From an uncultured Pelagibacteraceae bacterium (GTDB lineage Bacteria; Pseudomonadota; Alphaproteobacteria; Pelagibacterales; Pelagibacteraceae): 64,000 nucleotides of DNA. Below are positions 34,723-44,150 of this stretch, one piece after another (position 1 is the stretch's first letter; every line of letters starts with the position of its first letter). The notes beneath the pieces were generated by a model. The model was not told where the DNA came from. It did no database searches and saw only the letters and a list, made by a program, of their open reading frames with translations. Location: contig CACPQM010000001.1 of NCBI GenBank assembly GCA_902636075.1, forward strand, positions 62,001 to 126,000, given 5' to 3'. The translations under genes and the position numbers were made by a program.

Positions 34723-35679
34723 ATGCTTTTTTTAATTATTAAAAGAATTCTATTAGGTTTAATAACTTTATTTATAGTATCTTTAATCACCTTTGTTGGA
34801 ACTGAAATTTTACCTGGAGATGCTTGTACAACATATCTTGAAAGACAAGCATTTGGTGAACAATTAGAAGCTTGTTATAGAAGATTAGGTTTGAACGTTC
34901 CTGCATACGAGAGATACGTCTCCTGGGCAATAGGTGCAATTCAAGGAGACTTTGGTTATTCATTGAGTGGAGAAATGCCAATCAAAGAGGTTCTTGGGCC
35001 TCGAATTAAAAATTCATTAGTTTTAGCATCAGCTGCTATTTTTATTGGTATACCGATCGCTTTAATACTTGGAATAATAACTGCACTTTGGAGAGATAAA
35101 TTACCTGACGTAGCAATTTCAACCGTAACTATATTTGCCATGACAATTCCTGAATTTATTAGTGCTACTCTGTTAATTTTAATAATTGCAATATGGTTAG
35201 AGTGGTTACCTGGTATTGTAATTGTTCCAACTGATGTTTCATTCTTTGAACTATTACCCAATATAATTTTACCAGTAATTGCTATTGCAATGATAATGAC
35301 TGCTCATATGGCACGTATGGTAAGATCAAGTGTAATTCAAGTTATGGCAAGTGAATATGTTCAAATGGCAATTTTAAAAGGTGTTCCATATTGGAAAATG
35401 GTTTTTACACATGTTTTACCAAATGCATTGTTACCAGCTATTAATGTTGTAGCGTTAACAATTGCATGGCTTTTAGGTGGTGTAGTTGTTACAGAGGTTG
35501 TATTTAATTATCCTGGTCTTGGAAGGTTAGTCATTGAGTCGATTTCAAATAGAGATTTGCCAACAGTTCAAGCGTTAGCAATAATTCTTGCATCTATATA
35601 TGTTAGTATAAATCTATTAGCAGACCTGATGACACTTATGCTTAATCCAAGATTAAAGACATTACAGATAAGAAAATAA
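34723..35679 (+). CDS. Dpp/Opp-type ABC permease (DppB-like)
   Basis: The 318-residue permease has an N-terminal helix (residues 8-28), a periplasmic loop, and the conserved core with the EYVQMAILKGVPYWKMVFTHVLPNA-type coupling region near 210-235. It forms half the inner-membrane channel with the DppC-like protein encoded one base downstream. The GDACTTYLERQAFGE stretch after helix 1 is the periplasmic segment common to DppB. Confidence 0.88.
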   Translation: MLFLIIKRILLGLITLFIVSLITFVGTEILPGDACTTYLERQAFGEQLEACYRRLGLNVPAYERYVSWAIGAIQGDFGYSLSGEMPIKEVLGPRIKNSLVLASAAIFIGIPIALILGIITALWRDKLPDVAISTVTIFAMTIPEFISATLLILIIAIWLEWLPGIVIVPTDVSFFELLPNIILPVIAIAMIMTAHMARMVRSSVIQVMASEYVQMAILKGVPYWKMVFTHVLPNALLPAINVVALTIAWLLGGVVVTEVVFNYPGLGRLVIESISNRDLPTVQALAIILASIYVSINLLADLMTLMLNPRLKTLQIRK

Positions 35680-35680
35680 T

Positions 35681-36574
35681 ATGAAATTAGATAATATTTA
35701 TCAGGAAGAAAAGAAAAGCAACTTCACGAAGGTCTCTGAGATAATAATTACAATGGCCTCAAGACCGTCAGGATTTATTGGTTTAAGTATATTAATATTC
35801 CACGTAATACTTGCATTTATTAGTCCTTATATTGCGCCATATGATTTTAAAGCCATAAATCCAACTTTAATGCTACAAGCCCCTTCGGCTGAGTATTGGT
35901 TTGGAACAGATGATCTTGGAAGAGATGTTTTTACTAGAACAATTTTAGGTGGAAGGACAGCTTTAACAATTACTTTTTTTGGATCTTTGATAGCACTACT
36001 TTGGGGTGGTTTATTAGGAATTTTTTGCGGATTAGTTGGAGGAAAAACTGACGATATTGTGATGAGAATTGTTGATGCATTTTTATCTATACCTTGGATA
36101 TTAGCAATGTTGTTAATTGTGTCTTTGTTAGGTACATCAACTGAAGTATTAATACCTGCTTTAGGTTTCTTTTATGGAAAAGGAATTGTGAGAGTAGCAA
36201 GAGCTGCAACCCATGATGTTATTGCGAAAGACTTTATTGTATCCGCTAGAGCAAGAGGTCACAGTAATTTTTCAATAATATGGTATGAAATAATTCCAAA
36301 TGTAAGAGATGCAATTTTGGTGGAAGGTGCAATGAGATGGTCATGGATGCTACTTGGCTTTAGTTCTCTGTCTTTCCTAGGTTTTGGTGTTAGTCCTCCA
36401 ACTCCAGATTGGGGATTGATGATATCAAACGCTAGGGGTTTAATGTCTTTTGCTTATTGGTCGGTGATAGCTCCAATAGTTGGTTTGAGCAGTTTAATAA
36501 TTGGCATCAATTTGACAGCTGATGCTTTTGCTAAAGCATTAGGTATAGATAGATCAACAAAAGCTCCAGTTTAA
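35681..36574 (+). CDS. Dpp/Opp-type ABC permease (DppC-like)
   Basis: The 297-residue permease has the family N-terminal helix followed by the YWFGTDDLGRDVFTR motif near 67-81 that is diagnostic for DppC/OppC, then five core helices and the ARARGHSNFSII coupling loop. It pairs with the DppB-like subunit and contacts the fused ATPase, whose gene begins 2 bp after this stop. Confidence 0.9.
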   Translation: MKLDNIYQEEKKSNFTKVSEIIITMASRPSGFIGLSILIFHVILAFISPYIAPYDFKAINPTLMLQAPSAEYWFGTDDLGRDVFTRTILGGRTALTITFFGSLIALLWGGLLGIFCGLVGGKTDDIVMRIVDAFLSIPWILAMLLIVSLLGTSTEVLIPALGFFYGKGIVRVARAATHDVIAKDFIVSARARGHSNFSIIWYEIIPNVRDAILVEGAMRWSWMLLGFSSLSFLGFGVSPPTPDWGLMISNARGLMSFAYWSVIAPIVGLSSLIIGINLTADAFAKALGIDRSTKAPV

Positions 36575-36576
36575 AA

Positions 36577-38604
36577 ATGACTGAAATAATTCAAAAAGTA
36601 AAAAATTTGTCCATTGGTTTTAAGAGTAAAAAAGGTGAAGAGATTTTAATACTAAGAAACATAAGTACAAACATTAAAAAAGGTGAAACCGTTGGTATTG
36701 TTGGAGAATCTGGATCTGGAAAAAGTACTCTCGCACTAGCAATGATGGGGTATGTTAAACATGGTCTCTATACTATTGGTGGAGAATGTGAATTTAATTC
36801 CTCAAATCTTTTAAAAATGAAAAATAGAGATTTGGAAAAAATCAGAGGTAGAAAAATTGCAATGATACCACAAAATGCTGGACAGGCATTGACACCAAAT
36901 TTAAAAATAGGTTATCAAATTGATGAAGCATTAAAGTTGCATTCTGATTTAAAGGAGGAGGAAAGAGAACAAAAAATTTCAGAATTGTTAAATAAAGTGA
37001 GACTTCCCTCACCTGAAACAATTGCTCTAAGATATCCTCATGAACTTTCAGGAGGACAACAACAGAGAGTTGCTGTTGCTATGGCATTAGCGGGAACCCC
37101 TGACCTTCTACTATTGGATGAGCCTACAACTGGCTTAGATGTAACAACACAAGCTCACGTTTTAGAACTTCTTAACTTCATTGCGAAAGACACAGGAACA
37201 TCAATGGTTTATGTAAGCCATGACTTAGGAGCAATAGCTCAAGTAAGTGACCGTATTATTGTAATGTACTCTGGTGAAATAGTTTTAGAGGGGCCCTCTC
37301 GAGATATTCTTAAAAAACCAATTCATCCGTATACCTATGGTTTGCTTAAATCTATACCAAAATTATCACTTGCAGGACTTCCACAATCAATGCCTGGTAG
37401 CCAACCTCAACCTGGAACAATGCAAAGAGGCTGTAGTTTCTTTGATAGGTGCGATTTTTCAGAAGAAAAATGTAAAAGTAACTCTCCTCAACTTGAGTAC
37501 TTAGAAGAATTAAACACTAGTGTTAGATGTTTTAATCATAAGAGTTTAATGAATGACAGTCAGGTTAATCAAACTGTTAATAAAATTAAGACGAGTTTGC
37601 AGGATAAAGAAATATTAAACATTTCAGAAGTTTCAATAAGTTACGCTAAGCAAAATCTATTAGATCAAGTGTTAAATAGAATTTCTGATGATAACCCAAC
37701 CGTTAAAGATATTAATATTAATATTAAGAAGGGTGAAACTATAGCTTTAGTTGGAGAGTCAGGTAGTGGAAAATCAACAATTCTCAAATCTATTGCTGGG
37801 TTACTCAGAACCAAAGGTGGAGTAATAAAATTTGATCAAAAAAGAAACTTACCGTCTGACCTCAAAGAGAGAGATCCTAATGATTTAAGAATTATTCAAT
37901 TAATTTTTCAAAATCCAGATGAGTCTTTAAACCCAAACCATACTGTTGAAGAAATAATAGCACAACCATTAAAGTTATATTTTGGTTTAAAGGGTGAAGA
38001 ATTAAAAAAAAATATTAAAGAGCTATTACAAAAAGTAAGACTGGGTGAATTTTATATGTCTAGGTACCCTAGACAATTATCTGGAGGTGAAAAACAGAGA
38101 GTTGCGGTTGCAAGAGCTTTTGCAGCTAAACCAGATATAATATTATGTGATGAGGTAACATCTGCGTTAGACGTATCAGTTCAGGCGGCCGTATTAAATT
38201 TGTTACAACAACTTAAAGAAGATTTTGGGACTACATATATATTTGTTTCACATGATTTAGCTGTCGTAAGAGCTATAAGTGATAGAGTTGCTGTTCTTTA
38301 TCAAGGAAGATTGTGTGAAGTGGGACCATCAAAAGATGTTTATCAATTTCCATCACACCCTTACACAGAGGTTTTATTAGGAGCGGTGTTAGAACCAGAT
38401 CCAGATATTAAACCAAAATTAGTTGCTGAAGATATTGTAGAAGAAAAGCCACCTCAAAAAGGGTGTAGTTTTCAGGGGAGATGTTCAAGAATATTAGGTG
38501 ATATTTGTAAAAATGAGATACCACCATGGCAAATAACTAACAGTGGAAACTCTATCAGATGCCATATACCATTAAAAGAATTACAAAAAGACCAGATTAA
38601 TTAA
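36577..38604 (+). CDS. Fused dual ATPase of Dpp/Opp-type importer (DppD-DppF)
   Basis: The 675-residue protein joins two complete ABC ATPase domains: Walker A GESGSGKST at 43-51 and again at 393-401, LSGG near 157-160 and in the second half, each with DE-containing Walker B. Each domain is followed by the oligopeptide-transporter C-terminal zone with GCSFFDRC-type cysteine motifs (284-292 and near the C-terminus). In most bacteria DppD and DppF are separate; fusion gives a fixed 1:1 ratio. It is the last gene of the transporter run. The second Walker B reads CDEVTSALD. Confidence 0.9.
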   Translation: MTEIIQKVKNLSIGFKSKKGEEILILRNISTNIKKGETVGIVGESGSGKSTLALAMMGYVKHGLYTIGGECEFNSSNLLKMKNRDLEKIRGRKIAMIPQNAGQALTPNLKIGYQIDEALKLHSDLKEEEREQKISELLNKVRLPSPETIALRYPHELSGGQQQRVAVAMALAGTPDLLLLDEPTTGLDVTTQAHVLELLNFIAKDTGTSMVYVSHDLGAIAQVSDRIIVMYSGEIVLEGPSRDILKKPIHPYTYGLLKSIPKLSLAGLPQSMPGSQPQPGTMQRGCSFFDRCDFSEEKCKSNSPQLEYLEELNTSVRCFNHKSLMNDSQVNQTVNKIKTSLQDKEILNISEVSISYAKQNLLDQVLNRISDDNPTVKDININIKKGETIALVGESGSGKSTILKSIAGLLRTKGGVIKFDQKRNLPSDLKERDPNDLRIIQLIFQNPDESLNPNHTVEEIIAQPLKLYFGLKGEELKKNIKELLQKVRLGEFYMSRYPRQLSGGEKQRVAVARAFAAKPDIILCDEVTSALDVSVQAAVLNLLQQLKEDFGTTYIFVSHDLAVVRAISDRVAVLYQGRLCEVGPSKDVYQFPSHPYTEVLLGAVLEPDPDIKPKLVAEDIVEEKPPQKGCSFQGRCSRILGDICKNEIPPWQITNSGNSIRCHIPLKELQKDQIN

Positions 38605-38660
38605 AATTTTATATTTATTATTTTAACTTTGCATTCAAGTATGTTTAAATAGTTTTTAAG

Positions 38661-39224
38661 ATGAAAAATAATTCGACATTGATTAAAAATTTACTATCAG
38701 ATTTTAGAATAAATACTTATTTTCAGAATATTTCTTTGATGATAATAGGTACACTTATCCTAGCTTTTTCGTCAAAAGTTCAAGTTCCATTTTGGCCAGT
38801 TCCAATGACAATGCAAACTTTTGCAGTTTTTATCATTGGAATGACATTCGGTTCAAAGTTAGCGTTTTTTACACTCATTTTATATCTCTTCGAAGGAGCT
38901 ATTGGACTTCCAGTTTTTGCAAAAGGCGGTGGATTACTTTATTTAACAGGTCCAACGGCTGGCTATCTTTATGGAATGACTATTGCAGCTGGTATTGTAG
39001 GCTATTTAGCAGAAAGAAATTTTAACGACTCTTATATTAAAAGTTTATTTTCTCTTTTGATAGCAACTTTTATTATTTTTATTTTTGGGGTGGGTTATTT
39101 GGGCTCAGTTATCGGTTATGAAAAGGCTTTAGCTGGCGGTCTATATCCTTTTTTACCAAGTGAACTATTCAAAATTGCTCTAGCAGTGGCAATAATTCCA
39201 TCAATTACAAAAATAATTAAATAA
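38661..39224 (+). CDS. bioY: Biotin transporter BioY (ECF S component)
   Basis: The 187-residue membrane protein has six hydrophobic helices and the BioY motif region QVPFWPVPMTMQTFAVF, with GxPVFAKGGG and LTGPTAGYLYG downstream. It takes up biotin alone or with an ECF AT module; none is encoded nearby. It follows the transporter operon by 56 bp and is not obviously related to it. Biotin uptake fits an organism with limited cofactor synthesis. Confidence 0.9.
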   Translation: MKNNSTLIKNLLSDFRINTYFQNISLMIIGTLILAFSSKVQVPFWPVPMTMQTFAVFIIGMTFGSKLAFFTLILYLFEGAIGLPVFAKGGGLLYLTGPTAGYLYGMTIAAGIVGYLAERNFNDSYIKSLFSLLIATFIIFIFGVGYLGSVIGYEKALAGGLYPFLPSELFKIALAVAIIPSITKIIK

Positions 39225-39295
39225 TAATATTAAAATATATAATGGCTTTAAGTTGCTCTTGAATAAGATATTCATTATAAGTTTTAATTCTCATT

Positions 39296-41518
39296 ATGAA
39301 AATTAATAAAGTAGTAGTTATAGGGTCAGGTACAATGGGTAGTGGAATAGCTGCTCAATTATGTAATGCAAATATTCCAGTAACACTGTTAGACTTAACC
39401 ACTGAAATTTCTGAAAAAGCTAGAGAAAGAATTTTAAAGTCTAGACCACCTTTATTAATAGATAAGTCTAAAATAAATAATATTAATGTTGGAAATATAA
39501 ATGATAATTTTAATGAAGTCGGTGAAGCAGACTGGATAGTTGAAGCTGTTGTTGAGAGAATTGATATTAAACATAATATTTATGAAAAAATTTTTAAAGC
39601 AAGAAAGAAAGTATCAATAGTTTCCTCAAATACATCTTCTATTCCAATTAAAGTTCTTTCAGAAAAACTTTCAGATGAAGAAAAAAAAGATTTTTGTATA
39701 ACTCACTTCTTCAATCCAGTCAGATATATGGATTTGTTAGAAATTGTAAAAAATGAAAATAATGATTTAGATCAAATAAATTCACTTAAAAGTTTTTGTG
39801 AAAAAGATTTAGGAAAAGGAGTATTAATTTGTAATGATACTCCGGGATTTTTAGGAAATAGAATTGGTGTCTACGCTATGCAAGTGGCTATGACTGAAGC
39901 TTTTAAAATGAAATTAACAATTGAAGAAGCTGATGCCGTTTTTGGAAGGCCAATGGGTATACCAAAAACTGGAGTTTTTGGTCTCTATGATTTAATTGGA
40001 ATTGACTTGATGGCCGATGTTTTGAAAAGTTTTATTAAAGAACTACCTGAAACTGATAACTTCCAAGTTGTGGCGAAAGAAATACCATTAGTTAAAAAAC
40101 TTATAGAAACTGGATACACAGGAAGAAAAGGAAAAGGTGGTTTCTATAGAATGAATAAGTCTGATAATAAAAAAATTTTAGAGGGTATAAACTTAGAAAC
40201 AGGTGAATATTCACTATCTAAAAAGTTCAATTTAGGATCAGAAAAAATGGATATTGTTGGTCTTATAAACAGAAAAGATAAATATGGTGAATACGCCTGG
40301 TCAGTAATTTCAAAAATTATCAAATATGCATCATCTTTAGTTCCAGGTATTACGGATAAATTTAATGATATAGATGAAGCAATGAGACTAGGATTTAACT
40401 GGTCAAAGGGACCTTTTGAAATGTTAAAAGAAATAGGTGTTAAGGATTTTTTTGAAAGAATAGATACATTTGAAAATAACAAGTTTCTTGAAAACTTATC
40501 ACAAACTAAAGACGAAAATTTTTATGGTGTAAGACAGCAATACACTGATTTAGAAACATTAGGAAAAATAAAACCTAGAGCAACTAAATTAGATAAAAAT
40601 AACTCTGCTGAAACCTATAGATTTAATGATTTTAATATTGTTGAATTCACAACTAAAGCTAATGCTTTAGATTATGACTCAATGGATAGCTTAAAAAATG
40701 CAACAGACAAACCTTTAATAATAATAAATGAGGCAATGCAATTTTCAGCAGGTGTAAATTTGTCTTACACTATGAATTTTGCAGACAAAGGTGATTTTAA
40801 ATCTATTGAAAAGTTTGTAAAATATTTTCAAGAGACTTGTAAACATTTAAAATATTCGAAATATCCAGTTGTATCAGCGCCATCTGGATTGGCATTAGGT
40901 GGTGGTTTTGAGGTTTTATGTCAAAGTAACTTTGTTGCATCCCATACCAATATTGTAGTTGGCTTAGTTGAGACTATAGTTGGATTAATTCCAGCAGGTG
41001 GAGGATGTAAAGAAATGCTTTGGAGATGGTCTCAAACTGAAGAAGCAAAAAATGATCCTGATTATGCTCCTTTAAAAGTTTTTGATATTATTGGATATGC
41101 TAAAACTGCAACTTCACCAATTGAAGCTGAACCATTAAAATATTTAAGACCAGAGGATAAAAAAATAATGAGTAGAAATAGTTTATTAAAGGTTTCTAAA
41201 GAGATAATTCAAAATAATAAACATTTTTCTCCTCCAGAGAAGTGTACATTTAACCTATCAGGAAAAAGCGTTTATGACAAAATGGTAAAAATGTTAGAAA
41301 AATTATACAATGAAAAAATCATTCTTGATCATGGAATGGAAGTTGGAAAAGAACTAGCAAAAGTTTTAAGTGGCGGAGATACCTCTTTAGAAAAAACTTT
41401 ATCAGAGGATGATCTATACAAATTAGAGTTAGATGCATTTATGAAGCTAATTGAGACAGAAAAAACTCAAGATAGAATTAAACATACATTGAAAACTGGT
41501 AAACCTCTGATAAACTAG
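39296..41518 (+). CDS. Fused 3-hydroxyacyl-CoA dehydrogenase/enoyl-CoA hydratase (HAD first)
   Basis: The 740-residue protein has an N-terminal NAD-binding motif GSGTMGSGIA (residues 10-19), the HAD domain with THFFNPVRYMDL, a second HAD C-terminal-like segment, and a crotonase domain from about 445 onward. Both crotonase glutamates are visible, in GGGFEVL and GLVETIVGLIPAGGG. The HAD-then-crotonase order is that of FadN-type proteins and opposite to FadB/FadJ. It performs two steps of beta-oxidation or of a related acyl-CoA catabolic route. A thiolase lies at 25.6 kb, not adjacent. It starts a plus-strand run of catabolic genes. Confidence 0.86.
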   Translation: MKINKVVVIGSGTMGSGIAAQLCNANIPVTLLDLTTEISEKARERILKSRPPLLIDKSKINNINVGNINDNFNEVGEADWIVEAVVERIDIKHNIYEKIFKARKKVSIVSSNTSSIPIKVLSEKLSDEEKKDFCITHFFNPVRYMDLLEIVKNENNDLDQINSLKSFCEKDLGKGVLICNDTPGFLGNRIGVYAMQVAMTEAFKMKLTIEEADAVFGRPMGIPKTGVFGLYDLIGIDLMADVLKSFIKELPETDNFQVVAKEIPLVKKLIETGYTGRKGKGGFYRMNKSDNKKILEGINLETGEYSLSKKFNLGSEKMDIVGLINRKDKYGEYAWSVISKIIKYASSLVPGITDKFNDIDEAMRLGFNWSKGPFEMLKEIGVKDFFERIDTFENNKFLENLSQTKDENFYGVRQQYTDLETLGKIKPRATKLDKNNSAETYRFNDFNIVEFTTKANALDYDSMDSLKNATDKPLIIINEAMQFSAGVNLSYTMNFADKGDFKSIEKFVKYFQETCKHLKYSKYPVVSAPSGLALGGGFEVLCQSNFVASHTNIVVGLVETIVGLIPAGGGCKEMLWRWSQTEEAKNDPDYAPLKVFDIIGYAKTATSPIEAEPLKYLRPEDKKIMSRNSLLKVSKEIIQNNKHFSPPEKCTFNLSGKSVYDKMVKMLEKLYNEKIILDHGMEVGKELAKVLSGGDTSLEKTLSEDDLYKLELDAFMKLIETEKTQDRIKHTLKTGKPLIN

Positions 41519-41522
41519 CATA

Positions 41523-41744
41523 ATGGCAAATAGACCAACAAAAAAACAAGTAGACAACGCTACAAAAATTCTAATCTCTTGGAGGAAAAAAATGCCATTT
41601 TATTATGCTGCAGCTATTATAATTGCTTTAATAATAATTCTATTTTCTTCAAATTCGAATAAAGAGCTTTCTATGTATCAAAAAAATATCAAAGATTTTA
41701 AAAAAGCAGCTGAATTTATTCATAAAAATAGCTCTAAAAATTGA
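41523..41744 (+). CDS. Small single-pass membrane protein, unknown
   Basis: The 73-residue protein has a basic, Lys/Arg-rich N-terminus (about 25 residues), one hydrophobic helix at about 27-43 (YYAAAIIIALIIILF) and a charged C-terminal tail with several Lys. It starts 4 bp after the HAD/crotonase stop and its stop overlaps the TTG start of the ureohydrolase by 4 bases, so it is translated with both. I do not recognise a family. It may be a membrane tether or stabiliser; no function can be assigned. Confidence 0.65.
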   Translation: MANRPTKKQVDNATKILISWRKKMPFYYAAAIIIALIIILFSSNSNKELSMYQKNIKDFKKAAEFIHKNSSKN

Positions 41745-42697
41745 AAGATAAAAATAAAAAACCAATCCAACCAGTAAGTGGTACAAAAGTACCAAGATAT
41801 GCGGGACCATCAACCTTTGCTAGATTACCAGAATTAAGAGATGTTGAAAGTTGTGATGTAGCAATTGTAGGAGTTCCTTTTGACTCTGGAACTAGTTACA
41901 GACCTGGAGCAAGATTTGGACCGCAAAGTATAAGACAAGCCTCAAGACATTTGAGAACAAATTATCATCCAAGTTATGATGTTGAACCATTTAAAGTGCA
42001 ACAAGTTGCTGATGCAGGGGATATTGCATGTAATCCATTTAATATTGATGAAGCTATAAAACAAATAGAAGTTGGTGCTACAAATATTTTAAATAAAGTA
42101 GGAGGGATTATTAGTCTTGGCGGTGATCATACAATAGCTGTTCCATTACTTAGGGCAATTAATAAAAAGAATAAAGGTCCAGTTTCATTAGTCCATTTTG
42201 ATGCTCACCTAGATACTTGGGATACTTATTTTGGAGCACCTTACACACACGGCACACCATTTAGGAGAGCTAGAGAAGAAAATTTATTTTTAGATGACGC
42301 ATCAATGCACGTTGGAATAAGAGGTCCACTCTATAGTAGGGAAGATATCAAGAATGATGAAAGTTTTGGTTTTAAAATAATTCATTGTGATGAATTTCAA
42401 ACAGAAGGTATAGACAAAATAGTTGAGAGAATTAGAAACAGAGTAGGTGACAATGCTTTATATCTGTCGATAGACATTGATGTCTTAGATCCAGCTTTTG
42501 CTCCTGGAACTGGAACGCCTGAGATAGCAGGTATGACTACAAGAGAAATTGTAAATGTTATAAGAGGATTGTCAGGGCTAAACTTAGTTTCAGCAGATGT
42601 AGTCGAGGTAGCACCAGCATATGATCATGCAGAAGTAACTTCTTTGGCAGCTGCAACAATTGTTTATGAATTAACAAATTTGTTTGCAAAAGCCTAA
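41741..42697 (+). CDS. Agmatinase/guanidinobutyrase-family ureohydrolase
   Basis: The 318-residue enzyme has the binuclear manganese motifs of ureohydrolases: GGDHT, HFDAHLDTWD and SIDIDVLDPAFAPGTGTPE. It hydrolyses a guanidino compound to urea and an amine. The start is a TTG overlapping the previous stop (TTGA), supported by the adjacent gene and by continuity of the N-terminal YAGPSTFARLPE motif. The aldehyde dehydrogenase 19 bp downstream suggests a route such as guanidinobutyrate to GABA-type products or agmatine to putrescine, then oxidation; the exact substrate is not readable. Confidence 0.87.
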   Translation: MKDKNKKPIQPVSGTKVPRYAGPSTFARLPELRDVESCDVAIVGVPFDSGTSYRPGARFGPQSIRQASRHLRTNYHPSYDVEPFKVQQVADAGDIACNPFNIDEAIKQIEVGATNILNKVGGIISLGGDHTIAVPLLRAINKKNKGPVSLVHFDAHLDTWDTYFGAPYTHGTPFRRAREENLFLDDASMHVGIRGPLYSREDIKNDESFGFKIIHCDEFQTEGIDKIVERIRNRVGDNALYLSIDIDVLDPAFAPGTGTPEIAGMTTREIVNVIRGLSGLNLVSADVVEVAPAYDHAEVTSLAAATIVYELTNLFAKA

Positions 42698-42716
42698 AGA
42701 ACAGATAGCTTAATAT

Positions 42717-44150
42717 ATGTTAGAAAAAAGAAATTTTTATATAAATGGTAAATGGGTAGAACCAAAAAATTCTAAAGATATTCAAGTAATAAATCCTGCT
42801 ACAGAAAAAAGTTGTGCGGTTATTTCACTGGGTGGAAAAGAAGATGTTGATGATGCAGTATCAGCTGCAAAAACTGCTTTTCAAACTTGGGGTTTCACAA
42901 AAAAAGAAGAGAGAATTAAACTATTAGAAAAGTTTTATGAGTTATATAAAAAAAGATGGAATGACACTACAGAAGCAATAATGATGGAAATGGGTGCTCC
43001 AAAAGATTTTGCATCAAAACTACAAACTGGTACAGGAGCAAGTCATACGAAATCATTTATAAAGTATCTTAAAGCTTTTGATTTTGAAAAACCTTTAGGA
43101 GATCATGCGCAAGATCAGAGAATTATTTATGAACCCAAAGGAGTTTGTGTATTAATTACACCCTGGAATTGGCCAATGAATCAAGTTTGTTTAAAAGTAA
43201 TCCCAGCTTTAGCAGCAGGATGCACCATGATCTTAAAACCTTCTGAGCTAGCACCTTTATCATCAATGATACTTGCAGAACTTATTGATGAGGCAGGTTT
43301 TCCAAAAGGTGTATTTAATTTAGTTAATGGAGATGGGGAAACTACAGGTAATGCACTGACCAGTCATAAAGATGTAAATATGATATCTTTTACTGGTTCA
43401 ACAAGAGCAGGAGCTCTAATTTCTCAAAACGCAGCAAAAGACTTTAAAAGGGTAAGCCTTGAATTAGGTGGAAAAGGAGCAAATATTATTTTTAAAGATG
43501 CAGACTCTGAGGCAATTGAAAGAGGAGCTGCACGATGTTTTAGAAATTCAGGCCAGTCATGTAATGCACCTACAAGAATGCTCGTAGAAAAATCAATCTA
43601 TCATGATGCAGTTAACAGATTAAAAAAATTTGCTAATGAATATAAAGTTGATATTCCCCAAAAAGAAGGAGATCACATTGGTCCAGTAATATCTGAAACA
43701 CAATATAATAAAATTCAAGTTTTAATTAAAAAGGGTATAGATGAAGGTGCTAATTTAATAGCAGGAGGACCTGGAAAACCTGAAGGTTTTGAAGATGGTT
43801 ATTATGTGAAACCAACTGTATTTGCTGATGTAAATAATAACATGGAAATTGCCAGAACTGAGATTTTTGGTCCAGTATTATCAGTAATTCCATTTGAATC
43901 AGAACAAGAGGCAATTGAAATCGCAAATGACACTCCTTATGGTCTGACAAACTATATTCAAACTGAAGATCAAGAAAAAGTTAAAAGGGTTGCAAGAAAA
44001 CTTAGATCTGGGATGATAGTTGCTAATACAGCTTCACTAGCTGTAGATGCTCCATTTGGAGGATTTAAACACTCTGGAATAGGAAGAGAAGGTGGAAAAG
44101 AGGGTTTATTAGAATTTTTAGAAGTAAAATCTATTGGTGGTTGGAATTAA
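42717..44150 (+). CDS. NAD(P)-dependent aldehyde dehydrogenase (copy 2)
   Basis: The 477-residue enzyme has N151, K174, E249 and nucleophile C282 (SGQSC), the ALDH catalytic set. It is a paralog of the ALDH at 15.8 kb, with shared motifs along the whole length. It follows the ureohydrolase by 19 bp and likely oxidises the amino- or guanidino-aldehyde of that pathway. Its stop overlaps the convergent ArgE-type gene by 4 bp. Confidence 0.88.
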   Translation: MLEKRNFYINGKWVEPKNSKDIQVINPATEKSCAVISLGGKEDVDDAVSAAKTAFQTWGFTKKEERIKLLEKFYELYKKRWNDTTEAIMMEMGAPKDFASKLQTGTGASHTKSFIKYLKAFDFEKPLGDHAQDQRIIYEPKGVCVLITPWNWPMNQVCLKVIPALAAGCTMILKPSELAPLSSMILAELIDEAGFPKGVFNLVNGDGETTGNALTSHKDVNMISFTGSTRAGALISQNAAKDFKRVSLELGGKGANIIFKDADSEAIERGAARCFRNSGQSCNAPTRMLVEKSIYHDAVNRLKKFANEYKVDIPQKEGDHIGPVISETQYNKIQVLIKKGIDEGANLIAGGPGKPEGFEDGYYVKPTVFADVNNNMEIARTEIFGPVLSVIPFESEQEAIEIANDTPYGLTNYIQTEDQEKVKRVARKLRSGMIVANTASLAVDAPFGGFKHSGIGREGGKEGLLEFLEVKSIGGWN

